Positions 8,957 through 17,700 of a stretch of DNA of 64,000 nucleotides are shown here, piece by piece (positions within the stretch are counted from its first letter, which is position 1; every line of letters starts with the position of its first letter). Location of the stretch: positions 6,352,001-6,416,000 of the forward strand of contig NZ_CP133017.1 in the NCBI RefSeq assembly GCF_030866765.1, in the 5' to 3' direction. This stretch comes from Paenibacillus silvisoli (GTDB lineage: Bacteria > Bacillota > Bacilli > Paenibacillales > Paenibacillaceae). Position numbers and translations under genes: made by a program. The notes under the pieces were generated by a model. It saw nothing but the letters and a program-made list of their open reading frames with translations, was not told where the DNA came from and did no database searches.

Positions 8957-11491
8957 TTACGGGGCTGTAACAAACCATTTCATTTCTTTGCTTCCAATCA
9001 GCATCCTCGTGTTTTCAAATACGTCATAGACATTGAGCTTGTAGCTGTCATAACGCGTGATTTTGTTCTGAATGTCGGAGTCGTTGAAAAGCAAGGTCAA
9101 CGGTGTAGACGTTGCTTCTTTCAGCTGCTCCCCGCCTTCAGCTGCCGCATTAAGCGAGAACTGTTTGGAGAACGTCAGCTGTTGGTTGTCCTGATTGACA
9201 AACTCAAACTCGATTTTGTGGTCGCCGGCAATGACTTCATAATCGGTCGATTTCGATAGACTATAGTCCATCGTCATTTTCAATCCAGCCACATCGAATT
9301 GGCCTTGAACATTTAAGAAAGCATTGATGTAACTTAGTCCAAGCTTATATCCCGCGAAATTGAGGTCGCTCAAGCTTGCTGAAGTCACTGCCCCTGCCGT
9401 CCCGCTCAACGGATAGGAGACCATGTTCACAAGTACGGTGTCCGTTTCAGCGGATTCACCGGATCCACTCGAACCGCCGGTATTGCCGCCGCTTGTGCTT
9501 TGCGGCACCGCTTGACCTAAAACAAACTTGTATGAAGTCGTATCGAATTTCTTCGAAACGGATGCCCATACGCTTAGCAGTGCTTTTCCGCTAGGAGTAA
9601 GCTTATCTTTAACCGTTGTAAAGTTGACTGGAACTACTACGCCGTTTTTATCGACAATGTAACCGCCAAGCTGTGCGATCGGCGCAGTCCGCAGCTCATT
9701 ATTTACGACTTCCAGTTCCGCATAGAAATTGTTTTTCGTTGTACCGGCAAAGATAGCCGTCCGAGCCACCGAAACTGTGGAACGTTTGCCTAAGCTAGTA
9801 ATCTGCAAAGGGTCTTTAACCAGCTTACCCGGAATTTCGCTTAAAGCTTGAGCGGAGAATTGATATAGCTGCTTGCCTGCTTTGTCTTGTACCGGTTCTG
9901 TGCTGACAAACGTTATTTTGTCGATCGTCGTCGTATAAGGAATCTCGGAGTAGACGACAAAGTTAGCGGATGCTCCAGGAGCTATTGTGATGGCATCATC
10001 CAGTGCGACCGCTTTTTGTTCGGTACCCACTTTTACGCCATTTACCATGAAATAGCCGCCCAAGTTCGGCACTTGTTGGCTTGCCGTACTTTTATTCGTA
10101 ACCGTCAAGCTCGCGATTAGTACGTCATTGTCATTGTTTGGCGTGCGCTGTACGGTATTCAATTTAATCGAGAAATCCTCGTAATTGAAAGATCCGCCAA
10201 GCGAACCTTGCTGAGATGTGGATTGCAGTGCATATGTCCCTACAATATAAGCCTTCTCTTTGTCCGTTGGTTGCGACTTTACAACCAGCTGTGCCGAATT
10301 CAAGTTCACATTCGTAGGAATTTGGCCGCTCAGCGAGATCGTTTTATCGATGCGAGGAAGGAGAGATGCATTCTCTTCACGGGCATAGCTCAGCGGATAA
10401 CTTGTGCCGGACGACGTAACGATAAAGTAATCAAAGTTTGGAGCAGCAACCGAAGAGGATCCTGTATTAGTCAGCGTGAAGTCCAACGAGATATCCTTGT
10501 TGTTGGAGCCTTGCGAGATAAAGGCTTGACCGCTTAACGTGTTAACCGGAGTTCCCGACACGTAAACCATCCGCGGTTTGCCAACAGGAGCGGCAACCAG
10601 CGGCTTAGTTGTTGGAAGCGCAAAAACACCTACTGGAAGCTGCACTTTGCTGGCTTCATCATTTTGCGCCACAACAAGCGACAATGCTTTGCCCGCTACC
10701 GCAAGCGGAATCGTGGCATGAAGCGTAACGATTCTGCGTTCTTTCGGCTGGATCGACGTTTGATCCAAGCCCGAAGCGGAAACATTATAAACCGACAGAC
10801 TTTCCGTTTGAATGAAGAATTTCATCTTCGATAGGTCGCTGGATTGGAAGCCGACATTCTCCAGCAGCACATTCATGACCAAATAGGCGTTGTTAGCATC
10901 CTTTGTTATGTAAGCCTGTTTGATCGCGCTTCTGATTTTATTATTGTCGTACAGCATCGTTGCATCTTTAAATGGAGCTACTTTATCGGATGCATTCGCT
11001 GGATATTGAATCGTTCCAAGCGTCCTCTCATAGTTTGCTGCGGAGAAATCCCACTTCACCGCTTGGAAAGAAAGATCGCTCAATTTCGTTCCGTTGTCAA
11101 CAACCGCGTAGTAGGTCAAATATTGCGTCGTTTTCGCAGCGACTTCTTTCTTTTCTTTGTCCCCTTCGATGAGCGTCGATTTAAACGACTTGCCGGACTT
11201 CGTCTTGATCCGCAGCCAGTAGTCCATCAAATCGAGCGAAGAAGAACCGTTATTCGTAATGCTCACGGAATATACGAGTACTTTGCCTTTTCCTTGCATC
11301 AAAAAATGTACATCTCTAATCGTCAAATAGGCCGAAGCGTTAAGCTTTACGATTTTGCTCGCCAAAAGATTTGCACTGGTGCTTGCTGCAGATGCAACAT
11401 TCGTAGGCAGTAAACCACTATTTGCGCCTTGGAGAAGTAGTGCCGTACTTGCAACGGTCATGATGCCGATCTTTATCCATTTGTGAGCCAC
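8957..11491 (-). CDS. Secreted protein built of about five related beta-rich repeats
   Basis: The family is not recognised. The frame opens at ATG 11497, but AGGAGG lies only one base before it, whereas GTG 11491 has a 7-base gap and is the better start (844 residues). A signal peptide (WIKIGIMTVASTALLLQG ... ASAAS) ends near residue 37. Five similar segments of about 115-130 residues follow (about 45-160, 170-295, 305-425, 430-550, 555-665). Each has a hydrophobic strand, an (I/V)TN-x-(G/S)(S/T) turn and a GxY(A/F) ending. A Gly/Ser linker (GGNTGGSSGSGES) then leads to a different C-terminal domain. There are no SLH, LPXTG or catalytic motifs. Its place directly after the S-layer gene suggests a cell-surface role, which is inference. 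Confidence 0.75.
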   Translation of the reverse strand: MAHKWIKIGIMTVASTALLLQGANSGLLPTNVASAASTSANLLASKIVKLNASAYLTIRDVHFLMQGKGKVLVYSVSITNNGSSSLDLMDYWLRIKTKSGKSFKSTLIEGDKEKKEVAAKTTQYLTYYAVVDNGTKLSDLSFQAVKWDFSAANYERTLGTIQYPANASDKVAPFKDATMLYDNNKIRSAIKQAYITKDANNAYLVMNVLLENVGFQSSDLSKMKFFIQTESLSVYNVSASGLDQTSIQPKERRIVTLHATIPLAVAGKALSLVVAQNDEASKVQLPVGVFALPTTKPLVAAPVGKPRMVYVSGTPVNTLSGQAFISQGSNNKDISLDFTLTNTGSSSVAAPNFDYFIVTSSGTSYPLSYAREENASLLPRIDKTISLSGQIPTNVNLNSAQLVVKSQPTDKEKAYIVGTYALQSTSQQGSLGGSFNYEDFSIKLNTVQRTPNNDNDVLIASLTVTNKSTASQQVPNLGGYFMVNGVKVGTEQKAVALDDAITIAPGASANFVVYSEIPYTTTIDKITFVSTEPVQDKAGKQLYQFSAQALSEIPGKLVKDPLQITSLGKRSTVSVARTAIFAGTTKNNFYAELEVVNNELRTAPIAQLGGYIVDKNGVVVPVNFTTVKDKLTPSGKALLSVWASVSKKFDTTSYKFVLGQAVPQSTSGGNTGGSSGSGESAETDTVLVNMVSYPLSGTAGAVTSASLSDLNFAGYKLGLSYINAFLNVQGQFDVAGLKMTMDYSLSKSTDYEVIAGDHKIEFEFVNQDNQQLTFSKQFSLNAAAEGGEQLKEATSTPLTLLFNDSDIQNKITRYDSYKLNVYDVFENTRMLIGSKEMKWFVTAP

Positions 11492-11581
11492 TTTCATCCC
11501 TCCTGCGTTCTATACATAAATAGACGCAGCAATTGCACATTTTGTTTCGTATTGGCAAACAACGATATTTCTCAACAAAAT

Positions 11582-11611
11582 AAAAAACAGGCGAGGATAA
11601 CCTCGCCTGTT
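11582..11611 (-). terminator. Terminator of the S-layer gene
   Basis: On the minus strand a perfect ACAGGCGAGG / CCTCGCCTGT stem with a 4-base loop runs into TTTTTTA, about 20 bases after the stop codon. Confidence 0.93.
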
Positions 11612-11628
11612 CTTAGGGATACTGATTA

Positions 11629-14205
11629 TTAAGGGTTAACTACGATAACCGCAGTGTCAGTAGTGCCGTTGGAAGCAACATAAGTTACAGTAGTTGTACC
11701 TACTTTAACGCCTGTTACTACGCCGCCAGTTACAGTTGCAATCGAAGTGTCGGCAATAAGAAGTTTGCCTGGAGCAACGATTGGTTGGCCGTATTGGTCT
11801 TTAACAGTTACGCCTGGAGTTACAGTTTTCACGCCAGCAAGTGATACGGAGTACTCGTCTGCGCTCAGTTCAACTGTTTTAACAACTTTAGCGTCTGCAG
11901 AAACCGTTACTTCACGCTCAGCAACTTTGCTGCCGTTCAGGTAAGCTGCAACTGTGGATTTACCAGCTTTTTGACCAACAACAGTTGTACCGTTGTCAGC
12001 AACTTTCAGAACGGACTCGTCGGAGCTCGTTACGAAGTCTGGAGCAGTCGATTTCAGAGCTACAGTTGTGCCGCCAGCTGTTTTACCAACAAGAGTTACC
12101 GCTTTTTCGTAACCAACAGTGTCTGCAGGAGTTGTGCTTCCGAACAGTGTGTCGATTGTGTCAATAGCGTACGATTTGATGTCGCTGTTTGCAATAACTG
12201 TCACTGTGAATTTCTTATCAGTGATACCATCGTTAGTTGTAGCATGTACAGTGATTTCAGCTGTGCCTGTTGCAAGAGCCTTCAGCTTGCCATCTTCAAC
12301 TTTAACAACTGCTGGAGTACCGCTAGTTACTGTGTACTTGCCTGCAGCAACGTTAGAAGTACGACCGTAGTTGTCAACCAACAAGATGTTGTCTTGGTTG
12401 ATTGTAGGTTGAGCGCCAACTTCAAGAGTTGTTGCAACGTCAACGCTGTGTACTGCTTTGAATACAGCAACGTCAGCTACGCTGATACCAACGCTCTTAG
12501 TTTGAAGAACGCCGTCAACATATACGTAAATTGTAGTAGTGCCAGTTTGCGTGAAAGTGAACTCAAGTTCGCCTTTAGCGTTTTTCACTGGTGCGATTTC
12601 GCTGCCGAATGCGTTGAACTTAACGTTTTTCAGGTCAACGTCTTTAGCTGCGATTGCTGCACCGTAAGTGTCAACAGCTGTGAAAGGAAGAACTGCTTTT
12701 TCGCCTTTAACGATTAGCTTGCCGGAGTTGCCCAGTTCGAAAGTTTTTACTTTCGCTACATCGTTAACAACGATCGAAGTTTGTGCACTTGCTGCAGCAG
12801 CGCCGTTCGTTACAGTAACGTAAACAGTGCCTGCTTTCTTAGTTGCGAACTTGATTACGCCGTCAGTAACTGTGAACTTGTCAACGATCGAGTTGTCGCT
12901 CACGTAGAATACAAGACCAGCATAAGTTACGCTCTTACCGCCTGCAGGAGCGCCTGTCAGGTCGATATCGCCGTTAGGCAATGCAACTTTTTGACCAGCT
13001 GCGTCAGTAAGTGTAAGTGGAAGTACATAACCGTCTTTTACGGAGATGCGAGCATCGCCGGAAACTGGTTGTACTTGATCCAGCTTGATGGAAGTTGCCG
13101 AGCTGCCGTTGATTACTTTCAGTTGTTTGTTAACGGAAAGACCAGCGGATGGGTAGATTGCAGTAACGCTGATAACGTCATTGATTGCTGCTGCGTCGTC
13201 GCCTGTTTTCAGGTCCAGAGTGGAACCGTTTTTCAGTTGCTTGGACTTCGTTACGTTGTACGAAGTAACTTGTGCAGCTGCGCCCATATCTTCACCGAAT
13301 TGGTTGTAAACTTTAACGCCAAGATCTTGGCCGTCTACTTGTTGAAGAGCTGTTGCAGTGATGTCTACTTTCTTAGCTGTTTCGTCTTCCACTTTAAGTG
13401 TAAGAGCGTCCATGCCTTTAACAGTCAGCGTGTAGTCGCCAGCTGGCAGGTAAGCTACAGCCAGGTCAACCGACTTGTTGTCAGCTGCGAAAGTTGCAGT
13501 TACAGGGTAAGTTGTCAGGCTGTTTTTCAACTCGTAAGTCAGCGCAGCTTTTTCTTCTGCTGTAACTTCTTTGTTGAATTTAACTGTTACTTTTTTAGCG
13601 CCGGATTGTTTAGCTTCCGTTGCTTTCAGAACAGTTTCTTCTGGTTGTGCAAGATCGTAAGCAACGTCTACCAGCATAGCGCGAGTAGCGTTAACTTGGT
13701 ACGTAGGAAGTTCTGGGATCAGACCAGCTTCAATAGCTGCTGCTACGAAACCTTTAGCCCAAGGGGATACTGTACCAGCTACTGTACCGTCAGCTTTTGG
13801 CTCGATGCCAGCTACCAGGTCAGCAACTTTAGCGATTTGCTCTACAGTTACTTTGCCGGATGGGCCGAATTTGCCGTTGCCAAGACCGTTCAGAAGACCA
13901 GCTTCTGTAGCAGCGCCGATGAAGCCAGCTGCCCAGTGAGTTTTTGCAACGTCGGAGTAAACGTTCGCTGCGGAGTTTTCTGCAAGCTCAGTCAACTTTG
14001 TAAGTACTTTCGCGAACTCAGCGCGAGTCATTTCTTTTTCAAGACCAGCAGAGCCGTCCGGGAAGCCGTTCAGGACACCTGCTTCTTTAAGAGCGTCGAA
14101 CTTTTGTTGCGTAGTCAATTCTTGTGCTGCGTCAGCTGCGAATGCTACTGCCGATGTGGACAGAGTCATAGCTGCTGCCACTAATAGAGATAAACTTTTT
14201 TTCAT
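11629..14205 (-). CDS. Major S-layer protein with three N-terminal SLH domains
   Basis: The mature part begins after a classic signal peptide (MKKSLSLLVAAAMTLSTSA, cleavage near AFA-AD). Three SLH modules cover residues about 28-205, with TRAEFAKVLTKL, HWAAGFIGAATEAGLLNG and NATRAMLVDVAYDLA. The remaining 650 residues are tandem Ig-like beta domains, ending with a Big_2-like repeat. SLH modules bind the CsaB-pyruvylated wall polymer and the rest forms the crystalline layer. The gene strongly prefers GTT/GTA, ACT/ACA, GCT/GCA and AAC codons, unlike its G+C-rich neighbours, which fits very high expression. ATG 14205 has GGAGGAG upstream. A second in-frame ATG at 14283 has an even better ribosome site and would give 884 residues. 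A long leader, two candidate promoters and a strong terminator frame the gene. Confidence 0.9.
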   Translation of the reverse strand: MKKSLSLLVAAAMTLSTSAVAFAADAAQELTTQQKFDALKEAGVLNGFPDGSAGLEKEMTRAEFAKVLTKLTELAENSAANVYSDVAKTHWAAGFIGAATEAGLLNGLGNGKFGPSGKVTVEQIAKVADLVAGIEPKADGTVAGTVSPWAKGFVAAAIEAGLIPELPTYQVNATRAMLVDVAYDLAQPEETVLKATEAKQSGAKKVTVKFNKEVTAEEKAALTYELKNSLTTYPVTATFAADNKSVDLAVAYLPAGDYTLTVKGMDALTLKVEDETAKKVDITATALQQVDGQDLGVKVYNQFGEDMGAAAQVTSYNVTKSKQLKNGSTLDLKTGDDAAAINDVISVTAIYPSAGLSVNKQLKVINGSSATSIKLDQVQPVSGDARISVKDGYVLPLTLTDAAGQKVALPNGDIDLTGAPAGGKSVTYAGLVFYVSDNSIVDKFTVTDGVIKFATKKAGTVYVTVTNGAAAASAQTSIVVNDVAKVKTFELGNSGKLIVKGEKAVLPFTAVDTYGAAIAAKDVDLKNVKFNAFGSEIAPVKNAKGELEFTFTQTGTTTIYVYVDGVLQTKSVGISVADVAVFKAVHSVDVATTLEVGAQPTINQDNILLVDNYGRTSNVAAGKYTVTSGTPAVVKVEDGKLKALATGTAEITVHATTNDGITDKKFTVTVIANSDIKSYAIDTIDTLFGSTTPADTVGYEKAVTLVGKTAGGTTVALKSTAPDFVTSSDESVLKVADNGTTVVGQKAGKSTVAAYLNGSKVAEREVTVSADAKVVKTVELSADEYSVSLAGVKTVTPGVTVKDQYGQPIVAPGKLLIADTSIATVTGGVVTGVKVGTTTVTYVASNGTTDTAVIVVNP

Positions 14206-14282
14206 AACCTTTTTGTCTCCTCCTCTAATATACATCAGTGCTTGAGAGTTTTGTTTAGAATATAGTTTGCTCGTTTGTCTCA

Positions 14283-14302
14283 TTGGTTGGTTCACCCCCT
14301 TT
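14283..14302 (-). promoter_or_regulatory. Second, upstream translation start of the S-layer gene
   Basis: AAAGGGGGTGA (14292-14302 on the minus strand; one mismatch to the perfect anti-16S complement) stands 8 bases before ATG 14283. From there the frame runs uninterrupted through 26 codons (MRQTSKLYSKQ ...) into the ATG at 14205. Initiation here would lengthen the signal peptide by 26 residues. Confidence 0.7.
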
Positions 14303-14370
14303 CGCGAGTAGAGCAGAATTCGTATTAATAATGTCTGCAAGCTGTTTCCCTGTAGGAACTTGTCGCAGAA

Positions 14371-14394
14371 TCTTGTAAACAAAAGTTGACAAGA
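14371..14394 (-). repeat. Inverted repeat in the S-layer leader
   Basis: TCTTGTCAAC and GTTTACAAGA pair over 10 positions with one mismatch around a TTTT loop. It lies about 25-50 bases downstream of the expected start from the proximal promoter, so it could form a hairpin near the 5' end of the mRNA. Confidence 0.55.
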
Positions 14395-14426
14395 AAATAT
14401 TGGTAGAGTCTGAACACCACTTTAAC

Positions 14427-14455
14427 ATTATACAATGGCCTATTTCTAGCGTAAA
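14427..14455 (-). promoter_or_regulatory. Proximal S-layer promoter
   Basis: TTTACG (14450-14455), a 17-base spacer and a perfect TATAAT (14427-14432) on the minus strand. The leader would be about 215 bases to ATG 14205. Confidence 0.65.
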
Positions 14456-14556
14456 GAGTAATTTGAGAATTAGTTCCAAGTACTCCGCTACGCCCGCTCA
14501 GTTTTCTTGCTGCCTGGTTCATGTAATTAAACGCACAAGTTTCGAAAAAGTTGCGC

Positions 14557-14590
14557 CATGAGGAAAAGTTTTTTTAATCTTCTTCTCATG
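14557..14590. repeat. Inverted repeat between the two S-layer promoters
   Basis: CATGAGGAAAAG and CTTCTTCTCATG form a 12-position palindrome with one mismatch and one G-T pair around a 10-base T-rich centre. It could be an operator or an RNA hairpin; no binding protein can be named. Confidence 0.4.
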
Positions 14591-14654
14591 ATTCTTATTT
14601 CAAAATTTGTCGATAAGTCGCATGAACTAGAACAACTTGTCTACCACGAGACTT

Positions 14655-14684
14655 ATTATAGACCGAATGTCCTATATTCGTCGA
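14655..14684 (-). promoter_or_regulatory. Distal S-layer promoter
   Basis: TCGACG (14679-14684), an 18-base spacer and a perfect TATAAT (14655-14660) on the minus strand. With the proximal promoter this makes a tandem arrangement. Confidence 0.5.
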
Positions 14685-14740
14685 TAGATAACATTTGCCA
14701 TGTAAAGATAACTCTAGCAACGCCTTGAAGTACTTCTAAC

Positions 14741-14775
14741 TAATTGAAAGCCGCCCGGATTTCTTCCGGGCGGCC
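14741..14775 (-). terminator. Terminator of the 1384-aa SLH gene
   Basis: On the minus strand GCCGCCCGGA / TCCGGGCGGC pair around a short loop, followed by TTTCAATT. It separates this gene from the S-layer gene. Confidence 0.88.
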
Positions 14776-14789
14776 CTTTCATTGCCAGC

Positions 14790-17700
14790 TTAATTCAGTT
14801 TAGGAAGTCGCTTAAGATCCGCGAGCACCTTACCCATTATGATTGCCGCGTCCGAGCGAAGCAAGCTCGACTTCGGCTCGAATGTGTAGCCTTTCTTCGG
14901 ATCTGCCGGATCAATCGGCGAACCTTTAATGTATCCTTTCTTAGCTATTGCAAGAACGGATGCTTTGGCGTAGTAATCGATCTCCGTATAATCCTTAAAC
15001 GTCTTCTGTAGTTCTTTATCGATCTTGTCTGCGTCGGTTTCCAGTTTCAAATTCAGCGCCCTAGCAAGGAAGACCGTTGCATCGCCACGCGATAAGTTGG
15101 CGGTCGGTTCAAAGGCGCGAGGCTGCATGCCTCTAACAATGCCTTCGCGAGCAGCTGTCTCAATCGTACTGTAGTCCCATAACGCATCTTGGTTAATGAT
15201 TGGAGGCACATCGTCGAAGTGCGGCTTGCTCAGCTCATAGTTGAGCGGAATATTGAGCGCTTTGACGATCATGCTCGTGAATTCGCCGCGTGTCGTATAC
15301 ATATCTGCGCCGAAATCATCGAAATTGGCCGCATTCATAACGCCCTTGGAATAGATAGCTTCCAAATAGTTGCGCGCATACGGATGATTCGTTACATCCG
15401 AGAATGAATAACCCATTTTTGCGGTAACGTAATAACCGAACTGATCAAACGGAACCGTAATCGTATTTTTCTTCGTATCCACGGTACCGCCAAGGTTGAC
15501 CCAGTACTTATTCTTTACGTCGTAGCGGAACACCGTAACAATCGTTCCGGCTGTATTGCGGATGCTCGGGTCAAACGAAAGCGTCAATGTACCGCGTTTA
15601 GATAGAATGAGTTCACGATCATCCGGACGTTCGTCATAGGTCGGAATCTTCGTATCGCTTGGCCCTTTGGCGCCTGGATACTGGTACGGATCCACGCCCA
15701 TCTTAAGCGGATCGTAGATCGCTGTATTCGTGTCATCCGCAAGTCCGGCATCAATCCAGTAAACCGGGCTGGCTTTCACGAATCGGGTTGGGAACGACAC
15801 TCTAAACCGCGTCCCGAAATTCTGCATAATCAAATCAAAGTCGGCCGGCGGACTATCATACTCGCGGCGGTCTACAACGCCATCCTCGGGGTTCGCAATG
15901 GCAAACAACAGCTTATGGCCCGTAAAGACTTGGCCCTTCAAGTTAGCCGGAACGTTGTAATCGCGGCGAATGAGCGATGTGCCCTTCGGGAACGTCAACG
16001 ATAACGCTCCATCGAATACTTTGTTTGAGTTTTTCATCGCGTCCAAGTACTGCGCGCCCGGAATGTTCGTAGGCGTATAGGTCACTTCGAATATATCGCT
16101 TACTTTGTCGGTACTGCTCTCGATCGTGAAGCTGATTTTGTTCACGCCCGGTTTGAGTCCCGACACCGTTGCTTTAAATGCATTGGGGTACTCAACACCG
16201 TTCGCCGAATTATTATCGGCATCGTAAGCGAACTTATCCGCTGCGAGCTTATTAATCGTAACTTTGCTTGCGCCTTTGGCATTGATGATGACATCGACGT
16301 AGTTTTTATTAACGATGCCCTCGGCCGGTAAATACGGTCTAAGGATCTTGTACGGCAGTACCGTCGGGTCTACCTCCAAACGAAACGTCGCTTTCGGTCC
16401 CGTATCTCCGCTGTTGTAAACATTGAACAAATAAACGCTTGAGCTGCCATCCGCGTTCAATTCCTGCTTCCGAAGCATGAATTTAAACGATTCGGTTTGG
16501 ACGTCATACTGAACGACCAAGTCGCTATTAATGTTGCCGTTGGCCGGAAAGATGCCAAGCGGCGTGTCGCCGTCTACTATTTGAAACGGATCGCTGAGCT
16601 TCCAGGTGATGGCGGTCGTTTGAGAAGCGCTTGTGATTTTCAAAATGTAGTCGTCCGCATCTTTGTGTCCATTGCTAACCGCCAACAGAGACGGCATTTT
16701 CAATTCAACCGCAGCTTTTGATTTCCCTAAGTCAATGAAGTCGAATGTTCCGCTCACATTCATAAAAGGCTCGGTCGTCGTATAGATAGAGCCGGTCTTC
16801 GGGAAGTTAGGGTCATTCAAAATCGGTTGCGGATTTTGAATCAGATCCTCATAGGTGAATGGGAACACGCCTGTCGTACCCGGAGCCGGAATGATCGGCA
16901 GGTTGGTCGGTGTTTTGTTCACCTTCACGACCTTCTCGTAATAACTCTTGGAGCTCTGATAAACAAACTTAATGACGTTCTCGCCGTTGAACATCGCGTC
17001 CAACGCTTTCTCCTGCCACGATGGACTGCTAGCATCTTCCTTAAGCTTGAAGCTTGAAATGTCTCCGTCTTGTTCAAGAGGGAAAGGGACATTATTAATG
17101 TAGAAATAGACGGTGCGCGGTCCGTTGGTATTATCGTACCTAATTTCGGACGTATTATTAATGTTCTGCAGCGAACCATGGAAGTTGCCCAGCTTATTCA
17201 AAATAATTTCCGTGACACGGGCGCTTGTTGCCATCGTCGTATCATCGGAAACGGGCATGCCATCAAAAATCTTGTCAAAATTAGCGTAAGGACCATAAAG
17301 CAGCGTAAACTTCGCCGATGCCGTGTCTCCTCCCGCTACCTGCAAGGTGATGGTTTGCGTACCTTCATACGGCATTTTATAAAATTCAATGACGACGCGC
17401 TGGAAAACCTCCGGATTGCCGTTAACGGTTTTCGTAACCAGCGATTGCTCGCGAATCGCATATTCGCCGGAGGCAAGCGATTGTCCTGCGGACGGGACCG
17501 GTTTGAGAATCGGAGTGAAATTATGACCGTATAAGTCGGATATTTTGGTCGCCACTACCGGGTCTGTGCCGCTGGCATTTCCGACCAGAACTTCGATGCC
17601 TACAGGCAAACCGTAAATGTTCTTTCCTTCGAGCGGCGTGCCTTCGATATTTTGGTGACTTCCTGGCTTATATCCGGTCAAGTAGTTAATTTGACTGATG

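Noticed and set aside
12781..14184. 467-residue plus-strand open frame opposite the S-layer gene
   Set aside because: It is Cys/Ser/Val-rich, has no ribosome site and lies wholly antisense to the S-layer gene, whose strong codon bias keeps that antisense frame open.
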